This document shows, piece after piece, positions 25,926 through 36,754 of a DNA stretch of 64,000 nt (the stretch's first letter is position 1; each line of letters opens with the position of its first letter). Source of the DNA: Cichorium intybus (lineage: Eukaryota; Streptophyta; Magnoliopsida; Asterales; Asteraceae); NCBI GenBank assembly GCA_023525715.1, contig JAKNSD010000063.1:868001-932000 (forward strand), read 5' to 3'. The notes under the pieces were generated by a model. The model had not been told where the DNA came from. It searched no databases and saw only the letters and a list, made by a program, of their open reading frames with translations. The position numbers and the translations under genes were made by a program.

Positions 25926-28232
25926 ACTTCTGGGATCTGGTTGTGATGTTTTTTCTTTTGCTTTTCTTAGGTACTTCTGGGATCTGGTGGAGGTTGATGT
26001 TGTTAATTTGGTAAGGGAGTTTTTAAATTCTTCATACTTCTCGAAGGGGTGTAATTATTCGTTTATTGCTTTGATTCCTAAGCTGAATGATCCTAGACTG
26101 GTCTATGACTTTAGACCTATTAGCCTTATTAGTTGTCAATATAAAATTATTGGCAAATTGCTAGCTAATCGTCTTAGTTTGGTGATCGGTGGATATATTA
26201 GTCCGGAACAGTCTGCGTTTCTGAAGGGTAGATTTATTCTTGATGGCCCAATGATTCTTAATGAGGTGATGGGTTGGTATAAGCATAAACACAGGAAGCT
26301 TTTTGCGTTTAAAGTTGATTTTGAAAAAGCTTATGATTTTCTTCGTTGGAGGAGATGGACTGAGGGGTGTTTTTCTAATGTTCGTGCTTCTGTTCTTGTG
26401 AACGGTGTCCCGACTGATGAGTTTGAAATGGCTAGGGGTTTAAGACAAGGAGATTCGTTATCTCCTTTTCTCTTCATCATCGCTATGGAAGGCCTTCATG
26501 CCATTGTATCGAAGGCGGTGCAGTGTAATCTCATCAAGGGGGCGTCCTTGGCCATGGATGGGTTGGTTATTTCTCATTTGATGTATGCTGATGATGTTAT
26601 TTTCCTTTGTGATTGGGATGTTCAATGTGCTAGTAATCTGATTGGGTTGCTGAGGTGTTTTTATGTCATTTCCGGTTTGAAGTTAAATGTGCGTAAGAGT
26701 AAGATTCTTGGAGTTGGAGTTGAGAACTTTGAGATGGTGCGTTTGTTGGGGTGTGGAGTTGCGGATAGTCCGATGACTTATTTGGGAGTTCCTGTGGGTA
26801 GTAATATGGGTCGTATTAAGCACTAGAATAAAATCGTGGATAAATTTAAAAGTAGACTATCCTTGTGGCATGCTCGTATGTTATCGGTTGGTGGTCGTTT
26901 GGGGCTTATCAAGGCGGTCTTGGGTAGCTTGCCTACTTATTATTTGTCCTTGTATCGTATCCCTGTTAGGTGTTGAAAAGGTTTTGGAATCTTTGAGGAT
27001 TTATTTTATTGGTGCTGATTTTGAGGAAAGAAAAATGTCTTGGGTTTCTTAAAGGAAGTGTATGGCGAGTATGGAGTTAGGTGGTTTGGGAGTTGGGAGT
27101 ATTTTTAGCTTGAACTGTTCATTATTGTTTAAATGGATTTGGCGGTTTAGAACAAGGCCAGGGGATTTATGGGCCAAGGTGGTTTATTCAATTCATGGTG
27201 GTGATGTCGAGTGGAATATGTTGCGATGTCACGGGAGGGGGGGGGGTTTAGTCCTTGGTTAGAAATCTTAAAATCGATAGCCCTTTTGAAAGAGAAGTGG
27301 GTCGATCTGTTTGCTAGATATAAGCGGTGTGTAGGGGATGAGAGAAACACTTCCTTTTGGAATGATTTGTGGTGTGGTGATGTGTGTTTGCGTGACAAGT
27401 TTAACTGTGTGTTTGCCTTGGATTTACACAACAATTGTACGATGACGGAAAGAGTGAATCTTCTTAGTTGGGGCTCGTTTTTACGTCATGTGCCGACTGT
27501 GGGGTTGAGTTAGATCAGTTTCAAGCCCTGAAGGTGGTAGTGGATCAGGTAGTGATTTCGAATAAGGAGGATGGTTGGGTATGGGATTCAGATTCTGCGG
27601 GGGAATATTTGGTGGCGTCGGGTAGGAGTTTGATTGATAATTCGTTATTGGAGTTGTCGAATTTGAAGACCAGGTGGAATTGGGTTCTTCCTACTAAGGT
27701 GAATGTTTTTATGTGGAAACTAAGGTTGAATTGTCTGCTTTCCAAAGTTAATTTGGAAGGAGAGGTATGGATTTGGACTTTACCTTGTGCCCTATTTGTA
27801 TGACGGATGTGGAGACAGTCAATCATCTCTTCTTTTCTTGTGAGGTGGCTCTTGATCTTTGGGCGTTGGTGGCGAGATGGTGGGAGCTTGATATTCCCAT
27901 ATGTTCTTCTATTAGTGATTGGGATTCTTTGTTTGATGACCTTCGAATGAAGAAAAAGACGAAAGTGTGTTTGGAGGTGGTTTGTAGTACTTTGGGTTGG
28001 GTGATTTGGTCTTTTTAGAATAGGTCCTTGTTTGATAAGAGTAAGCCTCTTAAGGCGGCTTTGTGGGATTTCATTCAATCCCAATCATTTCTTTGGGTTT
28101 GTGCTAGGTTTCGTACTCTTAGGATTTCTTTGTGTGATTGGGTGTCTAATACTAATGTAATTATTACTTCTTTGTAATTTTTTCTAGCGTTTTGCTAGCC
28201 TTTTATTTAATATTATGCCGCCGTTCAAAAAA
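25926..28232 (+). mobile_element. 5'-truncated LINE (non-LTR retrotransposon)
   Basis: The reverse transcriptase region (25987-26826) shows YSFIALIPKLNDP, DFRPISLI, EQSAFLKGR, FKVDFEKAYD, GLRQGDSLSP and the catalytic YADD. Downstream come the zf-RVT region (PTKVNVFMWKLRLNCLLSK) and the Cys-rich CPICMTDVETVNHLFFSCE. The endonuclease domain is missing through 5' truncation. About 25 residues are deleted after FEKAYDF, and there are stops and frameshifts from 26824 on. AAATATAAATTCCGCA at the left end and AAATATAAATTTCGCA (28218-28233) form a 16-bp target duplication with one mismatch, after a short A-run. Inactive. Confidence 0.85.
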
Positions 28233-29480
28233 AATATAAATTTCGCAACTATATTGGATAGAATTTTTCAGGGACTATCTGTAAATAAGAAGTTAAAAAT
28301 ATGTTAATTGTAATCGAATGCTATGTTTTAATGTTAGATTTCTATTAATATTTAAGCAACTTGTATTTGAATGTATGCATGGTGAGCGTATATTATGTTT
28401 GGAACTTTTTGTTTTCCAATCCTAGTTCAAATGCATGGGTGGAACTTCTACAACTTGTTAATATAAGATGTTTTGGCAATTAGGAGCTTCAACAAACATC
28501 ATCAAGAGGATTATTTGGTCCAACATGTCCGTTAAGAGAGGACTTGTTATTTCATGTAATGGCTCACATGAAATAACAACTAGATGGCTAGGTTTGTGCA
28601 CTTGTGAATGCTAGTGAAGATTGTATGTTGTTATTGTTGTAGGAATGTATGAAAATAGGATTTTGCATGCTACACAACCTAGATGACGAGACAATAATCA
28701 TCAAGGAGTTTGGTTTTTCAAAATACATAAGTTTAACCATAAGATGCTAAAATATGTTAAAACGGAGATTTTAAAATTTTGTCCAAACTCGAAAGTCTTA
28801 ATAAAGATGTATATTAGGGACTTAAAATGGTTCTTGTTATGCTCAAGCGCAAACTTTAATATATGATCTAAGTTTCGCGTTGATCACAAGATTTACACTA
28901 ATAAAATAGAAAGAAACCAAATTATGAGAAATTGGATTTTTCAATATAAAAGTACCATGTATTTTATTGAATTCATGCAATAACACATGATACTAAATGT
29001 TTTCAAAACTAAAAATGTATAACATTAAAACCCCCTTTTAAATGCAAATCTATGTCGTCCTTTTGAAGAGCACTCAGAATTGTTTATACGGTCCTTGTGG
29101 GATAAATGTCACCTAACCCTTGGATTCGCAATATGACGGCTGAGGTGGTTTTGCAATATGACGGCTGAGGTGGTTTTGCACTTCGGGAAACTTTTATGAT
29201 AAATGTCACCTAAGCAAGAGAGAGAACCCGAGACATATATGAGATCAAACATGCCAACCAAAAAAATGTTGTTTAAAGGATCCTGTAACACTATAAATTA
29301 CATAGTTAGTAATTGATAAATGTTATCTACCATGTTGGATTAACAAATGGGATAACAGTTACCTAAACATTTAATTGTTTCACAACTTGGATTCTAGACT
29401 TTGATAATTAATTATTTTGAAAGATAAAAGGGTATTAATTATTTAGGGTCTATATATCGAAAATACTAAAATTGAACTTT
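28233..29480. other. Unassigned sequence upstream of copia-A
   Basis: No gene recognised. It includes two tandem copies of a 25-bp unit (GCAATATGACGGCTGAGGTG plus TTTTG) at 29130-29179. I could not find the 5' LTR or primer site expected for copia-A here. Confidence 0.35.
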
Positions 29481-29495
29481 GTTGTAATTTTGTAG

Positions 29496-31489
29496 ATGGC
29501 ACCAAACACATCAAATCAAACCTCAAACAACCTCACTTTACATTTTTTCCTTGAAAAAGAGAAACTAAACCTTGCAAACCACTTGGATTGGTACCGCAAC
29601 ATAAGAATAGTTCTTAAACAAGAAAAAAAGGTGTTTGTGCTCGATGAACCGTTCCCGAAGAGCCACCCGTCACTCCTAAGGCTGCACATGATTTTTGGTT
29701 GAAAAAAGGTAGATGATTTGATCGATGCCACATGTCTCATGTTAGCCACCATGATTCCCAACCTTCAAAAGGATTTGGAGAATCATTCGGCCTATGACAT
29801 GATCAACCAGCTCAGGGAGATATTCCAACAACTTGAAAGAATAAAGAGGTTAAAAACTATTCGGGCATATGCTCGTAGGATGGAGGAAGGGCAATTGCTG
29901 AGCTCTTATGTACTCAAAATGAAGAGTCACATAGATCACTTGGCTCGTATTGGAGTTGAGATTCCTAATGAATTAGCAATAGATATGATCCTTAACTCTT
30001 TGACGAAGTCTTTTGATCCTTTGTCATGAATTACAACATTAATGGTTGGAACAAAACTATCTTGGAGTTGCATGGGATGCTTCAAACCGTGGAGAAGAAT
30101 CTTCTAAAGAAATCCACTCACGTCCTCATGATTCGGGAAGGTGGTACGAAGAAGCCTAAACCTATCCCATAGAAATTAAAGGGTAATAGAAAAACAAAGG
30201 TTGTCAAGGGGCATGGCAAACACGTTGCTTTCCCTCCTCCTCCCAAGAAATAGGCTAAGGTACCCAAAGAAGACATGTGCTTTGATTTTGGGATAGTTGG
30301 GCATTGGAAAAGCAACTGCCATACTGATAACGTGCTTTTATATTGCATATTGTACACGTTATTGGAACGCATTTTAGTTGTTTTAAAATTGTAAAAGGAC
30401 TGTTTACGCTCACTTTTGGTATAAGTTGTTTGTATAGGAAAAACACTTAATTGTAGAGTTTAACGTGAAAATTTGAACAAAGATGAAGATAAGAATGAAT
30501 GATAAGATCAGGAGAAGCTCGCGACGCAAAAAGCCATAGTTAGCGGCGTGAACCCCATGATTTTGCAACTATAAATAGAGGTCTCTAGGTCAAGTTTTAA
30601 GGAGCAGAGAAGGTATCCATCGAGAGAACTCTAGATTCGTTAGCTTAGATTCGTCTTATTTCAGTTTAGGCTTCATAGTTTAATTAGATTTATCTTTATT
30701 TCGTGTTATTTTGGTTTTGTATCAACTCTAATGTTAAGATTATTCCACATCTAGGAATTTCTGTAACCGTGGAGATTAAGTTTTAGATCCAGGAGTAATC
30801 ATTCGGCTCCTGTTGTTGGTTAGGTTTGAAACAATTGTTTGTTATTTCCGTTTTTTATAAAAGAAGTATTTTAGTTTATGCGTTGCTTCGATCTATCATA
30901 TTTAGATCTGATTTTTGATTATGGTTTTGATATTTTAATTGAGTTTTGAGTGTTAATAGTATGCCTGCTATAGAGTGACACTATAATACGATTTCTGATC
31001 GATACAAAAAGCCAACCACGAACTCCTTGGTTCGACCGTTGCTTACCTTATCTAGTGGACAGTAAGGTTTTATTTTCATTTTTGACCGCATCAATGACTG
31101 CGACGTGTCACCTACTTACCTTGCCAAGGTTAAGAAGACGAAGGTCGGGGAAGGATCTTCAGTTATATTTGTGATTGAATTGGAACTTTATAACTTTACA
31201 TCAAACTCATGGGTATTTGATACCTGATGTGGAACTCATATTGGTAAGTTGTTACAAGGGTTAAAAGGGATTAGGCAACAAAGCAAGTGAAATGGTGCTC
31301 CATGTGGGGAATGGTGCAAGAGTTGTAGTTCACTCACTACAAGAATATGATTTGGTATTACCAAATGGCTTGCACCTAACGTTATTGAATGTTTGTTATG
31401 TTCCTAGCTTAACTAGGAATATTATTTCCGTTGTTAAACTTAAACGATGTAACAACTTGAAATTTTGTACTATGATAAAGCAATGTTGA
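29496..31489 (+). pseudogene. copia-A: Ty1/copia gag-protease remnant
   Basis: Starts at ATG 29496 with a UBN2-type Gag (LHFFLEKEKLNLANHLDWYR, ILNSLTKSFDPLS), then a knuckle remnant (CFDFGIVGHWKSNC). After the solo LTR it resumes as PTYLAKVKK and runs through the protease region (SWVFDT, a stop, CGTHI; VCYVPSLTRNIISV). There are in-frame stops at about 29700, 30027 and in the protease motif. Sequence ends near 31489; no integrase, reverse transcriptase or LTRs of this element were found. Dead fragment. Confidence 0.8.
30325..31110 (+). mobile_element. Solo Athila-type LTR in copia-A
   Basis: 786 bp, starting TGATAACGTGC and ending GACGTGTCA, with the same end plan as the other Athila LTRs here (TGACAACGCC...CGTCA). 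CATAC (30320-30324) and CCTAC (31111-31115) are a 5-bp duplication with one change; removing the LTR restores the copia-A Gag reading (KSNC-PTYLAKV). A TATA box CTATAAATAGAGG is at 30570-30582, preceded by GC-rich motifs (GCTCGCGACGC and TTAGCGGCGTG). A solo LTR implies LTR-LTR recombination removed the internal region. Confidence 0.85.
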
Positions 31490-31499
31490 ACATGACTTA

Positions 31500-32260
31500 A
31501 TAAAAGTTAAAGTATTAAGTAATTTATTAAGTGAGTGCTTATAAGGATCAGGCTAAACGACATAAATATGTGAAGTATAGTAATATGTGAATTAAGATGT
31601 TTTATTAAGTTCTTTATGATAATTATGTGTAGTAAGGTCTAGTTAAGTGGAAATGAGAATTAAAATCAAATGGGAATTGTTATTTTGAATAGTAAGTTTG
31701 TGTTGCACTTTTGATAAATGCTTATCTCAAACTAAGGAAAGAATTGGAAAATATTATCATTACCAAAAATTAAATGAACTTCTGTAGAGGTAAATTGTAA
31801 TTCATGTTTCCACCTCTTTGTACATATATAGCTTGTAAGAAAAAGACTTCACATGAAAAAGTTATTGTTGTCGCAAGTTGGAAGATAATTACGATTTGGT
31901 TGAAAGATGTTGGAAAATTTTCTAAGTGTGGAATAGACCTCCACGCATGTTGCATGGGAAATGCGAAGGACTTAAGCGGGTCGCGTAATTTTCAAAAATG
32001 GTTCAGACCTCCTGTTAAGAAACGCCATCGCGTAGAAATAAATAAGCATTTGTGCGGGTCGTGTGTTTGCACAAGAATCATTATAAAATGATATTCCCAA
32101 AAACATATAACCCATTAGGGTCACACCAATCAAGAATACACCATTTGAATATTTTATGCTATTGTGAATTTGATTCAATTTGAAATATTCATAAACCTTG
32201 TTCTAATTATTTTAGAGAAATTAATGTTATAAATTCATAAGGTATCAATTTTATAAGAGT
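31500..32260. other. Unassigned sequence
   Basis: No gene or element boundary recognised. Two GC-richer patches (near 31975 and 32050) have GCGGGTCG(C/T)GT-type motifs similar to those of the LTR promoter arrays. Confidence 0.3.
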
Positions 32261-32263
32261 CCA

Positions 32264-32400
<137 letters not shown>

Positions 32401-33070
32401 ATATAGGTGTATGTATAATAAGGTGGAGTGTGGAAGTTGGTAAACCAGCCTCCAGAAACTCACACCACCTTCACCCTTTGTCCTTCAAAGGATGTGAGAC
32501 ATGCATACTCACCATGCATTGTGTGTCTGTACCAATCCATGAGATGAAGTGACAAGATTTCTTGCATGGTTGAGTATAAAAGGGTACTCTTGGTTACTCT
32601 TTGACACTGTTAGCTACTCCAATATCACGCACTTTCTCTCGTCCTCTCTATAGAACTATTCTTTAATGTGAAGTTTATGGTTTTACATGCAAAACACCTT
32701 TCTTGGATACCAAAGGTTTGATTTGTTTCAAGCAATTAAAGGATTTTGTGCAACAAGGTGGAACTAGAATTCCTTGGTGAGCAACTTTTTAAGGGTGGAC
32801 TAAGCTAGTGAGGAAGTCTACTTTCGCTTCAAGTTATCATCATTCTCAAGCTTGCAAAACCGTGAGCCCAAAAGTCTCCAAAGGTTGTAGACTAAACTCA
32901 TATTGTTATTTTCTGCATGCATATGAAACAATTATCCTTGGTGAGATATCATCCTATGTCAAGTTGTTTACCTTTTCTAAAATTTCTTCTGTTGTAAATT
33001 CTAACTTTTTTTTGCTTCAAATATGGATGAACAAACCTAGCATGATCAACTATTGCATTTTACTTTAGAA
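32401..33070. other. Possible LTR-like promoter region, unassigned
   Basis: GAGTATAAAAGGG at about 32572-32584 is a good TATA box followed by an untranslated-looking leader. I found no LTR ends or coding partner, so its identity stays open. Confidence 0.3.
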
Positions 33071-33487
33071 TTGCAATCCATAATATCAATCTACTAAAGA
33101 ATGCAAAATAGCAACAAACTTTAATTTTCATCCATAATAGCATTGGGTTGTACATTTGTTATCGGTAATAGCAACAAACATTCATTCTCATCCATAATAG
33201 TTTTATACTTTACCTTTACTATACAAAATAGCAAAAAACTTTATTTCAGAATAGCAATCTACTTTACACTTACTATCTACAATAGCAACATACTTTTATT
33301 TTCATCTAGTATAGCATTGAACACTAAATTTAGTATTCGTAATAGCAATAAACTTTCTTTGTTATCCATAGTAGCATTGTACTTTAACTTTACAATACAT
33401 AATAGCAACATACTTTCTTTCTCATCCACAATAGCAATCTACTTTACCTTTACTATCTATAATTGCTACAAGCTTTCTTTTTCATGT
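33071..33487 (+). repeat. 60-bp minisatellite, about seven diverged copies
   Basis: Successive 60-bp units share ATCCATAATAGCA, a variable AT-rich middle and AATAGCAACAAACTTTC. Each unit looks like two related 30-bp halves (both with AATAGCAA). The period is a multiple of three, and a plus-strand frame stays open across most copies (33143-33547), giving a 20-residue repeat like NSNKLSFSSIIALYFTFTIH. Confidence 0.85.
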
Positions 33488-33862
33488 ATATTAAACATAA
33501 TGCATTTAATGAATAATTGTACCACCTGTTGTGATCCGTGCCTCTGAAGCTGGGTCTATTTCTTAAAATTTACCAAAACAACACCATTGGAAATGGACAA
33601 AATATAAAGACAAACGACGTACCAATTAAAGTGATAAAGAAAACTTCTTTACGCTTGTTGGGTTGTTAAAGAGCATAAATGGAAATTGGCATATTCTTCT
33701 TGAAAGTATATTTTCTTAGATTCTATAGTGAGATGGGTCTACAAATAAATCTAACAAGTTGGGTGGACGATCTAGTATGGCTGCTTATATAAACAAAAAA
33801 GTACAATTGTAGTTAGTTTTAAAAGAATATAGATTTATAAACAACAAAGCATGATTACTTAC

Positions 33863-33988
33863 CAATCTCCGATGGTGGCCGAAGAATCTGTTGTTGCCGT
33901 CGGTATGTCTGGATATAACCCCTAACGCCTCAGGGGTGTTACGGTTCTTCTTCCCCCTGACAGACTTTTTCTTACACTTCTCTATGTC
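33863..33988 (-). other. Possible orphan exon
   Basis: A 126-bp open, phase-0 segment lies between a good acceptor (TGAAGTATTAG) and a strong donor (TTG|GTAAGT). It would encode 42 residues including RGKKNRNTPEALGV and RHTDGNNRFFGHHRRL. I do not recognise the family; a transposase exon or a captured gene fragment are both possible. No neighbouring exons were found. Confidence 0.35.
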
Positions 33989-33989
33989 C

Positions 33990-35708
33990 TAATACTTCAA
34001 AAGTAACAAAACGTGTATAATAATATAATATGGAATAATATTAAAGAAAAATAAACAATTATGTATGAAATCGCTTATGACACAAAAATTGCGCCACACC
34101 AAATCTGTTATGTCGTTAGGATGGTACTCCTGTATGATTCTAAATAAATCACATATGTCCCACAGCTCCTCTTATCACTCTTTCACCCAAGCTACATAAA
34201 ACTGAACCAAACCCTACCCGTTTCATTCATGAAATTGAGAGTGAACGAGAGATCTCTTGCCAAGGAGAAAAGAGAAGAGAAAGAGGGATTGTTGAGGCAG
34301 GCAGAAGAACAAATCTAGAGCAAGGGTTTCATGTCTCAAAGGTACAAGATTCGTAGGATTGCATCACATAAAGATTAGGTAAGTGTTTTCTCTTGGTTCT
34401 CCCTCGGTTCTTATTGATTGTTTAGATTTTCCTTGCCTTTCGGAATCCTTACACCTCCAAGAGACCACCTCAACTCCAATGTGTGTTGTGGTTGTTTTTG
34501 TAACTATGAAAAGCATACCTTAGAGTTAAGTTTTTAAATGTGTTCTTATCATCCAAACCAGACGAACACATTAGATTTAGTTTTCTTCTTTCTAGCTATG
34601 AAATTCTTGATTCTTCTTGAACCCTAGTTTGAAAAACCCTAGGGTTTGATGAGTTGCATGAAACCCTAGTCAATAATTTGTTTTATTGAATATAAATGAC
34701 ATAAAAGAAGGAATGTATGAATCTCACAAGTGAATGAACAAAAGACATAATGAAAAGTTAGGAAACATGTGTTGAAACTCGGTACAACAATCTATTTTGC
34801 TCTTTTAGACAGAATAGGAAAGTATGGACTGAATTAGAGAATGTTTGCTAGACACAATAGTCGTAAGAAATTTTTTCTTGCTTTCAGGGACACTTGAACA
34901 CTCCCATTTGGAGTTGTGGTTTAGGAGTTATGACTAAAACACCAGATAGGGGTCAAAATGTCTTAACCTAGAAAGGTTCATGGAAATGCCTTTCTAAGTT
35001 CTTTGAAACATCAAGACTTAACAATAATGAAAATTTAACATAAAAGGAAATGTTTTGAGAAGTTAATAAATAAATATATTAAATGGATTAGTGTGAGCTT
35101 AGTTGAATATGTGTGTACTAGAATGAATATGTTAAAAGAGTATCTAATCATGGGAGGGTATGCAAGAATAAAATTAAAAAAGTCCTTGATCCCAATCCTT
35201 TTTTCATAATCTTGTGATTTAACGACTTAATGAAATAAGAAACTATGAAATAGAATAAAGATTGAATTTGTGCTTTTCGTCAGTATTTTTGCAATACTCA
35301 TGTAAAATCATAGAAAACTCGTTTGAGGGCATGGGTAAAACCATGAGAAGCATATGAGAGTCTACTTTCATTAATATCCAGACTCTTTAACATGATCTTA
35401 AGTTTAAAAATGTTTATGGCATGAATGATGCAGTACTATCAAAGTTGTATTAGAAAGCTTCTTGCTGCTTTTTGTAAAATTCATAATAAATGATAGGAAG
35501 GTTTGAAGGCCAGACCAGTTCCACTGGAAAACTATGTGCGTCTAGTTTCTTCAATTTATATACCTTGAGGCATGGTTTCAAACTTAAAGGGGGTTAACAA
35601 TGCAAATTGTTCAGGGTTGTCAAGCTAAACATAACTCGAGAAATCGCTACAGTTGAATTATAAAATTCATGGTAGAAAAATAAAATATACACTTTCACTA
35701 GCATTGAT
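33990..35708. other. Unassigned sequence upstream of copia-B
   Basis: No coding sequence recognised. A purine-rich leader-like stretch (34225-34380) ends in ATTAG|GTAAGT, a good splice donor. Nothing downstream identifies the transcript. Confidence 0.3.
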
Positions 35709-36165
35709 TGTTGGGTCATAATTTATGTTGGTTTAATCTTTGCATTTATTGGGCTAAATAAGAAGATTTATGGGTTATTTGGGGGTTTTCGACTAGGGAC
35801 CAAAATCCCCTGGGTTCTCGGTCGTGATGACCGAAATCTTTGGATTTCGGTTGGGCCTTGATGGGTTTTTGCTTGGGTTTTCGGTGGGCCTGTGTGCTGA
35901 GTGGGCTTAGGTCATGCCTAGGTATTTAATGTGTTAGTAGCCGTCATTTGTCATGTTGATTGCATTGGGACTTGTGCTAAGTTAGAGAGAATATTTTGTT
36001 CAAGCAATCGATCATCAATCTTATGTACTAGACTTTATTAATCAAGGTTTGCATTGAAGATTATTGTTGTTCTTTTTCTTGTTTCTTAATTATTCACCCG
36101 ATTGGTTTCCGCACAATCGAGTGTTTGTTTGATACCAATTAGATCTTGATAGTTTTGGACCTACA
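35709..36165 (+). repeat. copia-B 5' LTR
   Basis: About 457 bp, from TGTTGGGTCATAA to GGACCTACA, placed directly before a primer site. The 3' boundary is firm. The 5' boundary is chosen from the TG start, as the 3' LTR lies outside the window. Confidence 0.65.
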
Positions 36166-36167
36166 AG

Positions 36168-36180
36168 TGGTATCAGAGCC
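36168..36180 (+). other. copia-B primer binding site
   Basis: TGGTATCAGAGCC, complementary to initiator tRNA-Met, two bases after the LTR. Confidence 0.85.
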
Positions 36181-36754
36181 TCAAAACCTTGTGTTTTTTG
36201 GGTGTTTTGGTATAAATTTCTTCGAAACCTTGTTTGGATCTTGGTGTTCTTGGTATTTTTGGAAGATTTTTGGTGTTTTGGTCTGATTTTGATCGAAAAA
36301 TAGTTGTTAGTGTTCTTGGTGTTCTTAGTGTTCTTGGCAAAATCGAGTGTTTGATCTTCAAAATTCAATTTTTTGCTCAAAAATGGCGTTTTGGATCTGA
36401 ACGGAGCATTAACGATCTGTTTGTTCTGGTTTTCGGTCTACTGTGACGTTTTCGGTGGCGGTGGATCTGCTTTCAGTTAGGGTTTCTCAATTTCGGTCAG
36501 TCCATAAGCGATTTCGGTCAGCTCATTACTGGTGGAAACGTCTAGGGTTTAGAGTGTTCGGTGGCGGCTGACGGTTTGGGTTTGAAGATTCCGACCTGGT
36601 TTTCGATTAAGTGGACTTTTCGGTTGTAGTTTTCGGTCAATTCAGGTTTTCGGTTTGGAGATTTCGGTCAAGTCAGAACTGTTCTTTTGTGCTGTTTGGT
36701 TAAGGTTTTCGGTTCAGAAGCTTTAAAATTTCTCTTAATTTTCAAGTTTTCTCA

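Noticed and set aside
33071..33487. CRISPR-like array
   Set aside because: The 60-bp units are contiguous diverged tandem repeats with no unique spacers, in a plant nuclear context.
36090..36446. ORFs on both strands downstream of the copia-B LTR
   Set aside because: They lie in the untranslated leader just after the primer site and consist of simple TTGGTGTT-type repetition; no Gag similarity.
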